Positions 1-5,309 of a DNA stretch of 5,825 bases are shown one piece after another; position 1 is the first letter of the stretch, and each line of letters opens with the position of its first letter. The DNA comes from Ruminococcaceae bacterium UBA4958 (GTDB taxonomy: Bacteria; Bacillota; Clostridia; Oscillospirales; Acutalibacteraceae). The DNA lies in the NCBI GenBank assembly GCA_002397355.1, contig DHAI01000110.1:1-5825 (forward strand), given 5' to 3'. A program made the position numbers and the translations under genes. The notes under the pieces are model-generated. The model had not been told where the DNA came from. It was given only the letters and a program-made list of their open reading frames with translations, and did not search any database.

Positions 1-2045
1 TATTTCAATACCGTTCCGCTCAGGTCTTCCGTGATGTGGGGTTCCAGATAAAGCCTGTTATAAAAGGGATGGACTCCGTAAATACTGCTGTACAAACCCG
101 CGATCGTCATATAGTTTCCCGCCAGGATGTCGTCCCCCGCGCCCGTCTGGCTTTTCCTGAGATAGCGCTGAGCCGCAAGGCCGTCGGATTCGTATTGATT
201 GATGACGTTCCTCACATATTTGACCGCGACGGCGGGATCATATTCCGAATAGCATTTTATGCCGAGCTCATTCCAGGAAAGGAAAATATCCCCGTTCTCA
301 TAACCCGGGAACGCCGTGTCGGTCTCCGACGCCGTAAACGAAGCCATACATAAAGGCCAGGAGAACAATCCCTCCGAAACCATTCCGGCTTCGATTCTGC
401 GCAGGATCGAACCGGCACGTTCCCGGTCGTCGCAGACTCCGTACCCGATGGCCGCAAACTGAACCGGAAGCACAAGATTCGTACCGTGAATCGTCTGGTC
501 CGCGTCGCGCCAGTAGATATACTCCCGACGGTCGGGATCCCAAAAGCCGCCCTGCGCGACCGGCCGGTTAAAGGCGGCCTTGAGGCGTTCGGCTTTCGTC
601 CGGTAGAAGCCCGCTTTGCCGGCGTCCCCCAGGATGTCCTCGATCTCCGACCACTGATTCAGCGCTCCGTACAGCTCCGCATTGACCAAAGCGTTTTCAT
701 TCGCTGCCCAGACGATATCGATCCAGTCGCTGGACTTTCTTTCGCCCGTATTTCCGTTCATCATTTTTACAAGCCCGTTCCGGCCGCTGCGTTCCAGCAA
801 ATAGTCCAGGGCCTTTTCACACGCAATCTTCTGCGGACGGGCCCAGGCGATGTCCCCGCTGAGATGGAACAGCTCCGACACCACGATGACATATCCGGTC
901 TGGCTGTCGAGCAGCGTCCCCCACTGCGCCTCGTAGAAGCCGGATGCGGTGCGCGTGCCCTTCCGTTCGTCTCCGGGCATATACTGAAAGCGCGGCAGCA
1001 CTCTTCCGTCTTCCCGTACCGCATGATCCTTATAAAAATCGAACGAGTCCCGCACCGCCTTCGTATAATCGGGCCGCCCCACGGCCGCGGCGACTTTGCC
1101 CAGGTACGGCTCGTGTAAACAGACGTATCCGGACATCCAGCCGTTCAGGCCGGCATGCTGATTGTCGATCACTCCGTAACGGGCAATCGTGTTTCCCATC
1201 TCTCTGACCGCGGAGCCGTCCAGGCCGGCCAACGTGCCGATGTCGAAAGCACGGTCATAGTCGAGAACGCTCAGCTCGTAACGGACGCCGATCGTTCCGG
1301 GGCCGACGGAAAAAGGGGCCCAAACGTCGTCGGCATTCCTGAAATTCTGCAAGTCATACTTTGCCGTCATCTTTACGGGAGCCATTTCGCTGCAGAAGGA
1401 AAGCGCGCCGTCCGGCCGTTTCGTAAAGCGGTCCGCAGGAAAGACGCCTTTTCCCGGATCGGGAGTGATTTCCAGGCAGCTGTTGCTCCGCTTGTCCCAG
1501 AACGTGACTTTTCCGGCGTGGGTGCCCAAAGTCCTTCCGTCGGCATCCAGGAGCTTCATCCAGGCAACTCCCCCGTTGTCCAGAATGGCCCCCGTCCACG
1601 TGTCTATGCCCTGAAAATTCCACTCCGGGACGCAGGTGTCCGACAAAACGCCGCCCGTCATGTCGTTCCTGCGTATCTTCCACGAAATGGACCGCCGGTT
1701 TGCCGTAAACGTCCAGTCTTCGACCACCCGCATCCCGCGGCCGCCGTAGCTTATGGCGCTGACCTCCGCGGTAGTTCCGTTCGTCTTCACGACGGGACTC
1801 GCCATGCAATCCCGCGTCGTATACCACGTTCCATCCGCCGTTTTTACCGCGGAATAAACGCCGTCCCCGGACAGGACCTGCCTTTCCTTCACCCAAACCG
1901 CCCGAATCAGGCATTTGCCTCCGTAATCCAGCTTTAACATCAGCCGTTTGGACCCGTCGCTGATGCTTAAAATTTTATTTTCCGCATCGTTGCTCACGGT
2001 ACCGGCGGGACAGCATGTTTCTTCTTCCTCTTTTTCACGCTTCAT
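1..2045 (-). CDS. Six-hairpin (alpha/alpha)6-barrel glycosidase-like protein, partial at C-terminus
   Basis: The reading frame stays open for 681 codons from ATG at 2045 and runs off the window edge, so the C-terminus is missing. An AGGGAG site lies 7 nt before the ATG. Residues about 15-270 look beta-rich, like the N-terminal sandwich of inverting glycosidases. Residues about 280-660 show the repeated helical pattern of a six-hairpin barrel, with acidic motifs SDWIDIVW (439-446), NEN (449-451) and ENGD (583-586), then a typical ending LYSSIYGVHPFYNRLYLEP. I take this as a member of the six-hairpin glycosidase superfamily (the fold of GH78, GH63 and relatives), probably acting on an oligosaccharide. 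The exact family, substrate and catalytic residues are not settled. The N-terminus (MKREKEEEET) is highly charged with no signal peptide or lipobox, which suggests a cytoplasmic enzyme. The gene follows thrS on the same strand but has its own promoter beyond the thrS terminator. Confidence 0.8.
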   Translation of the reverse strand, partial: MKREKEEEETCCPAGTVSNDAENKILSISDGSKRLMLKLDYGGKCLIRAVWVKERQVLSGDGVYSAVKTADGTWYTTRDCMASPVVKTNGTTAEVSAISYGGRGMRVVEDWTFTANRRSISWKIRRNDMTGGVLSDTCVPEWNFQGIDTWTGAILDNGGVAWMKLLDADGRTLGTHAGKVTFWDKRSNSCLEITPDPGKGVFPADRFTKRPDGALSFCSEMAPVKMTAKYDLQNFRNADDVWAPFSVGPGTIGVRYELSVLDYDRAFDIGTLAGLDGSAVREMGNTIARYGVIDNQHAGLNGWMSGYVCLHEPYLGKVAAAVGRPDYTKAVRDSFDFYKDHAVREDGRVLPRFQYMPGDERKGTRTASGFYEAQWGTLLDSQTGYVIVVSELFHLSGDIAWARPQKIACEKALDYLLERSGRNGLVKMMNGNTGERKSSDWIDIVWAANENALVNAELYGALNQWSEIEDILGDAGKAGFYRTKAERLKAAFNRPVAQGGFWDPDRREYIYWRDADQTIHGTNLVLPVQFAAIGYGVCDDRERAGSILRRIEAGMVSEGLFSWPLCMASFTASETDTAFPGYENGDIFLSWNELGIKCYSEYDPAVAVKYVRNVINQYESDGLAAQRYLRKSQTGAGDDILAGNYMTIAGLYSSIYGVHPFYNRLYLEPHITEDLSGTVLK

Positions 2046-2068
2046 TGCGGATCTCCCTGCTTTCTTGT

Positions 2069-2090
2069 CCGGTGCCCCGGCGGCAACCGG
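2069..2090 (-). promoter_or_regulatory. Hairpin in the glycosidase leader, upstream of the ribosome binding site
   Basis: CCGGT (2069-2073) pairs with ACCGG (2086-2090), and GCC (2074-2076) pairs with GGC (2082-2084), leaving one bulged A and a 5-nt loop. The hairpin ends about 11 nt before the AGGGAG site, so it could affect ribosome access. It has no U-tract and is not a terminator. A function is inference only. Confidence 0.25.
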
Positions 2091-2182
2091 AGATTGTCCT
2101 GCCGGGTGACGCCGTATGCCGGTCTTGCATCCATTGCGTCGGTCCGGCCTCCCTGTTCAGCCCTTTTTAAGAGAAAAACGGG

Positions 2183-2197
2183 GCCGCTGACAGCGCC
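2183..2197. promoter_or_regulatory. Possible operator palindrome at the glycosidase transcription start
   Basis: CGCTG-A-CAGCG (2185-2195) is a perfect 5-bp inverted repeat around one central base. One further outer pair (2183/2197) follows a mismatch. It lies at the expected +1 of the promoter at 2198-2226, where a repressor would block initiation. The short arms make chance possible, and no regulator gene is visible in the window. Confidence 0.25.
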
Positions 2198-2226
2198 ATG
2201 ATACCGCCGGAAGCCCCGCGCGTCAA
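2198..2226 (-). promoter_or_regulatory. Sigma-A type promoter for the glycosidase gene
   Basis: On the minus strand, TTGACG (2226-2221) is followed by exactly 17 bp and then TATCAT (2203-2198). Each hexamer matches the consensus at 5 of 6 positions. The promoter lies downstream of the thrS terminator and about 150 nt before the glycosidase ATG, so it gives that gene independent transcription. The expected start is near 2191. Confidence 0.7.
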
Positions 2227-2261
2227 GGCCGTCATTTCATTTTCCGGCGCTTTCGCGCTGC

Positions 2262-2305
2262 AAAAAGGTCCTCCCCATGCGTGTTTTCGCATTGAGAGGA
2301 CCTTT
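2262..2305 (-). terminator. Intrinsic terminator of thrS
   Basis: A perfect 10-bp inverted repeat (2264-2273 with 2296-2305; core GGTCCTC/GAGGACC) encloses a second nested stem, ATGCG/CGCAT (2277-2281 with 2288-2292), with a 6-nt loop. On the minus strand the hairpin ends in TTTTT (2266-2262). It starts 15 nt after the thrS stop codon. The plus strand has only three T residues after the stem, so it reads as a minus-strand terminator. Confidence 0.88.
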
Positions 2306-2320
2306 CCATCGGCGACGACT

Positions 2321-4240
2321 TTACTCGCCGTCGTACTTTTTGCTTTCGACTTCAGCCCGCGCCTTGGCCAGGAAAGCCTTCGGCGCCATGGCGCCGAGGT
2401 CGCCGGACTTGCGGCCGCGGACGGAAACGGTGCCGCTCTGCACTTCCTTTTCGCCCACGACGAGCATATAGGGGATCTTCTGGAGCTGCGCCTCGCGGAT
2501 CTTGTAGCCGATCTTCTCGTTGCGGGCGTCGAGCTCCGCGCGCAGGCCGCCGGCCTGAAGGCCGCCGGAGATTTCCTTCGCATACGCCAGCGCGGCGGAC
2601 TGGATCGGGAGCACCCGGACCTGGACCGGCGCGAGCCAGATGGGGAACGCGCCCGCGTAGTGCTCGGTCAGGATCGCGATGAAACGCTCGATGCTGCCGA
2701 AGATGACGCGGTGCAGCATAACGGGGCGGTGCTTTTCGCCGTCCTCGCCGGTATAGGTCAGGTCGAAGCGCTCCGGCATCTGGAAGTCGAGCTGGATGGT
2801 CCCGCACTGCCAGGTGCGGCCCAGCGAATCGCGCAGATGGAAGTCGATCTTCGGGCCGTAGAATGCGCCGTCGCCCTCATTGATCTCGTAAGGCTTGCCG
2901 TTCGTCTTCAGCGCGTGGATCAGGGCGTCGGTCGCCGTTTCCCACTGTTCGTCCGTGCCCATGGAGTTCTCCGGGCGCGTGGAAAGCTCCAGGCTGTAGT
3001 CGAAGCCGAACACCTTGTAGAAGCTGTCGATGAGGTCCATCACGCCGAGGATCTCGCTCTCCACCTGATCCGGCGTCATGAAGATGTGGGCGTCGTCCTG
3101 CGTGAAGCAGCGCACGCGCATCAAGCCGTGCAGCGCGCCGGAAAGCTCGTGCCGGTGCACGAGGCCCAGCTCCGCCAGACGCTCCGGCAGGTCGCGGTAA
3201 GAATGAATCTTGCGCTTGTAGACGAGCATGCCGCCCGGGCAGTTCATCGGTTTGATGGCATAATCCGCGCCGTCGATCTTCGTGGTGTACATGTTGTCCT
3301 TGTAGTGGTCCCAGTGACCGGAACGGTGCCACAGCTCTTCGCTCAGGATCATCGGGGTGCGGATTTCCTCGTACCCGTGCTTCGCGTGCTCCTCGCGCCA
3401 GAACTGCTCGAGCTGGTTGCGCAGGATCATGCCGTGCGGCAGGAAGAACGGGAACCCGGGGCCCTCCTCGTAGATGTCGAACAGGTCGAGCTCGCGGCCC
3501 AGCTTGCGGTGGTCGCGCTTCTTCGCCTCCTCGATCATGTGCAGATACCCGTCAAGCTGGGAAGCCTTCGGGAACGAGATGCCGTACACGCGCTGCAGCA
3601 TCTTGTTGTTTTTGTCCGCGCGCCAGTAGGCGCCCGTACAGTTCGTCAGCTTTACGGCCTTGACGCGGCCGGTGCTCAGCAGGTGCGGGCCGGCGCAGAG
3701 GTCGACGTAGTCGCCCTGCCTGTAAAAGCTGATCTTCTCGCCCTTCCCGGCGTGCTCGCGGATAAGCTCCACCTTGTATTTCTGGTGTTCCTTTTCCATC
3801 AGGGCGACGGCGTCCTCCGGGTCCAGCTCGAAACGCTCCAGCGGGATGTCCTCCCGGATGATCTTCTTCATCTCCGCCTCGACGGCCGCCATATCGTCCG
3901 GCGTGAGGGTGCGCGGCAGGTCGAAGTCATAGTAGAATCCGTTCTCGATGGCCGGGCCGATGGCAAAGCCCGCCTCCGGGAAAAGGTGTTTCACGGCCTG
4001 CGCCATGATGTGCGACGTGGTGTGCCAGTAAGCCTTTTTGCCCTCCGCGTCGTCGAAGGTAAGGATTTCGAGATTGCAGTCCGCCGTGACCGGCGTGCGC
4101 AGATCCACGGCTTTCCCGTTCAGCTTTCCCGCACAGGCGGCCTTGTAAAGGCCGGCTCCGAGGGATTTCGCGATATCGGCGACCGTTGTGCCCGCCTCGT
4201 ATTCTCTGACAGCGCCGTCTTTCAGGCTGACTTTCACCAT
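2321..4240 (-). CDS. thrS: Threonyl-tRNA synthetase, complete
   Basis: This class II enzyme joins threonine to tRNA-Thr in the cytoplasm and edits mischarged Ser-tRNA-Thr. I choose ATG at 4240 (639 aa, the usual family length). An upstream in-frame GTG at 4252 would extend it by 4 residues, but the AAAGGAG site (4258-4252) overlaps that GTG and lies 11 nt before the ATG. With this start, key residues fall on or within one position of E. coli numbering. Domains in order: TGS (about 1-61); editing domain (about 62-225) with H73 and H77 in HTTSH and C182 and H186 in CAGPH; catalytic core with zinc ligands C334 (MNCPGG), H385 (DDAHIF) and H510, plus motif 2 arginine R363 (RHELSG) and motif 3 (GSIERF); C-terminal anticodon-binding domain (about 536-639). 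All expected residues are present, so it should be active. It is preceded by a T-box leader and followed by its own terminator, so it is monocistronic. Confidence 0.98.
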   Translation of the reverse strand: MVKVSLKDGAVREYEAGTTVADIAKSLGAGLYKAACAGKLNGKAVDLRTPVTADCNLEILTFDDAEGKKAYWHTTSHIMAQAVKHLFPEAGFAIGPAIENGFYYDFDLPRTLTPDDMAAVEAEMKKIIREDIPLERFELDPEDAVALMEKEHQKYKVELIREHAGKGEKISFYRQGDYVDLCAGPHLLSTGRVKAVKLTNCTGAYWRADKNNKMLQRVYGISFPKASQLDGYLHMIEEAKKRDHRKLGRELDLFDIYEEGPGFPFFLPHGMILRNQLEQFWREEHAKHGYEEIRTPMILSEELWHRSGHWDHYKDNMYTTKIDGADYAIKPMNCPGGMLVYKRKIHSYRDLPERLAELGLVHRHELSGALHGLMRVRCFTQDDAHIFMTPDQVESEILGVMDLIDSFYKVFGFDYSLELSTRPENSMGTDEQWETATDALIHALKTNGKPYEINEGDGAFYGPKIDFHLRDSLGRTWQCGTIQLDFQMPERFDLTYTGEDGEKHRPVMLHRVIFGSIERFIAILTEHYAGAFPIWLAPVQVRVLPIQSAALAYAKEISGGLQAGGLRAELDARNEKIGYKIREAQLQKIPYMLVVGEKEVQSGTVSVRGRKSGDLGAMAPKAFLAKARAEVESKKYDGE

Positions 4241-4280
4241 ATTGCCCGCCACTCCTTTATCAAAATATCAAAATGAAAGA

Positions 4281-4321
4281 AAATAAAAAAGCCCCGCCCC
4301 ACGACAAATGGGGTAAGGCTT
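4281..4321 (-). terminator. T-box leader terminator (regulated)
   Basis: On the minus strand, 4321-4309 pairs with 4301-4289 in a 13-bp stem with two G-T wobbles and one mismatch, followed by TTTTTTATTT (4290-4281). Its 5' arm contains the ACCCC that can instead pair with the GGGT of the T-box core. This is the expected switch between terminator and antiterminator. Confidence 0.92.
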
Positions 4322-4540
4322 TGCTTACGGTTCCACCCAAATTCAGCGGGAATCTTCCCGCCCTCATTGACGGCTGTAACGGTGCCGGCCGGCGCGCCTT
4401 TCGCCCGAAAGCCACGGCGCGCGCTCGGAGGCGGTAACCGCTCATCCTTCCGGCCGCGCGCGTTTCCAGCTCACAGCGCACGCTCTCTGGTGCTTCCGGG
4501 ATGGGGTTTCCTCGTCGACGTTTTGCAGTATCTTTTTGTG
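4281..4540 (-). ncRNA. T-box riboswitch (threonine specifier) in the thrS leader
   Basis: The leader senses uncharged tRNA-Thr and lets transcription continue into thrS when charging is low. The T-box core GGGTGGAACCG reads on the minus strand at 4338-4328. Stem I can be drawn with GAGG (4513-4510) pairing CCTC (4431-4428) and CATCC (4503-4499) pairing GGATG (4447-4443), and an AGAGAG element (4488-4483) sits in its distal part. The 3' side of the specifier loop (4442-4432) contains ACC at 4435-4433 followed by a purine, which is a threonine codon and fits the gene it controls. A hairpin GCGGGA/TCCCGC and a GC-rich stem with GCGCGCC/GGCGCGC lie between stem I and the T-box core. The 5' end is estimated from the promoter, and stem details were folded by eye. 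Confidence 0.93.
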
Positions 4541-4546
4541 ATGTTT

Positions 4547-4575
4547 ATCATATCACGCCGCGCTTCTTCTGTCAA
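4547..4575 (-). promoter_or_regulatory. Strong sigma-A promoter of thrS
   Basis: On the minus strand, TTGACA (4575-4570), a perfect -35, is followed by 17 bp and TATGAT (4552-4547), with a TG one base before the -10 (extended -10). The expected start is near 4540, which gives a leader of about 300 nt containing the T-box. Confidence 0.85.
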
Positions 4576-4629
4576 GCCTCGTCCGCGGAAACACGTCGCG
4601 GGGCGGCTTTCCGTCACCTGAAGCACATT

Positions 4630-4694
4630 AAATTAGGAAAAATTTTAAAAATAATTGCAAAATAGTAGACTTTTTCGTTCAATTGTTATATAAT
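4630..4694 (+). promoter_or_regulatory. Divergent plus-strand promoter with A/T-rich upstream element
   Basis: TAGACT (4666-4671; 4 of 6 matches) is followed by 17 bp and a perfect TATAAT (4689-4694). The segment 4630-4665 is almost entirely A/T with several A-tracts, like an UP element that binds the RNA polymerase alpha subunit. Transcription would start near 4701, away from thrS. About 90 bp separate the two divergent -35 elements. Confidence 0.6.
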
Positions 4695-4700
4695 GAGCGC

Positions 4701-4960
4701 GGATCATTTTTCACATTGTTTTTTGTATTATTCTGTCGATTTTATGTACTATCCTGATTTTTTTCTTCTTTGTTCCGCCGCGGCGGCAATCCCGGCGATG
4801 AACTATAACCTTCTAATTTACCAAACAGAAAATACATGCCAGCCGGAATGGAACCGCCGTAAACGCGTTGCCCGGGTTTTCAGCCGTCACAGTCTCCGTC
4901 CCTTCAATTTGCACCCACCGCTTCCGGCAGGGCGGCTCGATCCGCCCCGTTTTTTATTTC
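4701..4960 (+). ncRNA. Candidate structured RNA: terminated leader or independent small RNA
   Basis: The segment lies between a plus-strand promoter and an intrinsic terminator, giving a transcript of about 255 nt. Visible long-range pairings: TGTATT-A-TTCTGT (4724-4736) with ACAGAAAATACA (4825-4836), 12 bp with one bulged A; GCCGGAA (4842-4848) with TTCCGGC (4922-4928), which abuts the terminator stem; and a local hairpin in CCGCCGCGGCGG (4775-4786). TGGAACCGC at 4849-4857 resembles a T-box core, but no convincing stem I or specifier was found. I recognise no known riboswitch class. No credible coding frame is present: the 120-codon frame starting at 4693 begins inside the -10 box and lacks a ribosome binding site. 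It could be an attenuator for the lipoprotein gene at 5310 or a stand-alone RNA. Confidence 0.4.
4930..4959 (+). terminator. Plus-strand intrinsic terminator upstream of the lipoprotein gene
   Basis: GGGCGG (4930-4935) pairs with CCGCCC (4942-4947) around a 6-nt loop, and is followed two bases later by TTTTTTATTT (4950-4959). No gene ends here, so it closes either a small RNA or a regulated leader. Confidence 0.75.
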
Positions 4961-4990
4961 TTAACAATCGGCAACCCACCTGTTTCCTCA

Positions 4991-5026
4991 CGTGCGCCGC
5001 ACGACCGGCGGAAAGCTTCCGCCGGT
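4991..5026. repeat. Two abutting perfect inverted repeats
   Basis: CGTGCG-C-CGCACG (4991-5003) is a 13-bp palindrome with one central base. It is followed directly by a 10-bp perfect inverted repeat, ACCGGCGGAA (5004-5013) with TTCCGCCGGT (5017-5026), around a 3-bp centre. Only a short TTTT (5030-5033) follows, so it is at best a weak second terminator. It may instead be a protein-binding site or RNA hairpin. Confidence 0.45.
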
Positions 5027-5119
5027 ACCTTTTCGCCGAAACTTCACGATCATAATCCGCTCCGGCAGCTTTTGAGCCGCGAATTTAGGAATTTTCTCTG
5101 ACAAACGCCAAATCGGACG

Positions 5120-5172
5120 GGAGGTGACGACCGGCATCCATACCACAAAATCGGAGGTGACGATTGGCATCC
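5120..5172 (+). repeat. Pair of 20-bp direct repeats (GGAGGTGACGA..GGCATCC)
   Basis: Copy 1 (5120-5139) and copy 2 (5153-5172) match at 18 of 20 positions, differing only CC to TT in the middle. They are 33 bp apart start to start, close to three helical turns. Each is preceded by AAATC (5110-5114 and 5148-5152). Copy 2 covers the -35 of the weak promoter at 5164. Both contain a perfect Shine-Dalgarno string (GGAGGTGA) without an ATG at suitable spacing. Operator or RNA-level roles are both possible. Confidence 0.6.
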
Positions 5173-5192
5173 GTTTTAGAAAGGGATAAAAG
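5164..5192 (+). promoter_or_regulatory. Weak candidate promoter for the lipoprotein gene
   Basis: TTGGCA (5164-5169; 5 of 6 matches) is separated by 17 bp from TAAAAG (5187-5192; 4 of 6). The -10 is poor, and GATAAA at 5185 would give a short 15-bp spacer. Its interest lies in the direct repeat overlapping the -35, which would suit an activator-dependent promoter. Confidence 0.3.
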
Positions 5193-5212
5193 CGTAGGAT
5201 TCAGGTTCAAAA

Positions 5213-5284
5213 GAACGGCCGCGGAGAAAGACTTCATAACCGGGTTTGGCCAATAGGCCCTTTTCTCCGCTTCGACAGCCGTTC
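5213..5284 (+). promoter_or_regulatory. Nested three-part hairpin in the 5' leader of the lipoprotein gene
   Basis: GAACGG (5213-5218) pairs with CCGTTC (5279-5284). GCGGAGAAA (5221-5229) pairs with TTTCTCCGC (5262-5270), a perfect 9-bp stem. GGCC (5248-5251) pairs with GGCC (5256-5259) around AATA. The structure ends 11 nt before the GGGGAGG ribosome binding site. Three concentric perfect stems suggest a functional RNA element controlling translation or mRNA stability. I recognise no known class. Confidence 0.45.
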
Positions 5285-5309
5285 CATCATCTTGTGGGGA
5301 GGATATTTT

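Noticed and set aside
486..1937. Plus-strand frames at 486-1118 and 1155-1937
   Set aside because: They are antisense to the uninterrupted glycosidase frame and have low-complexity, Arg/Pro-rich translations with no family resemblance.
2161..2182. Terminator-like CCC-TTTTT/AAAAA-GGG inverted repeat in the glycosidase leader
   Set aside because: The stem is mostly A-T with a bulge and no U-tract follows it on the minus strand, so termination is not supported.
2244..2257. Catabolite-repression (cre) like site upstream of the glycosidase promoter
   Set aside because: Only one half (GAAAGCGC on the minus strand) fits; the other half does not match the cre consensus.
2198..4276. 692-codon open frame on the plus strand
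   Set aside because: It lies opposite thrS, which has a complete set of catalytic motifs. The long plus-strand frame is a product of GC-rich codon usage and shows no recognisable domain.
4260..4481. 73-codon minus-strand frame in the thrS leader
   Set aside because: It runs through stem structures of the T-box RNA and has no ribosome binding site; the RNA element explains this stretch.
4583..4601. CCGCG/CGCGG inverted repeat between the divergent promoters
   Set aside because: The arms are only 5 bp with a 9-bp centre in GC-rich sequence, which is easily due to chance.
4693..5055. 120-codon plus-strand frame
   Set aside because: Its ATG starts at the last base of TATAAT, upstream of the expected transcription start. 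It has no ribosome binding site and crosses a terminator and two palindromes.
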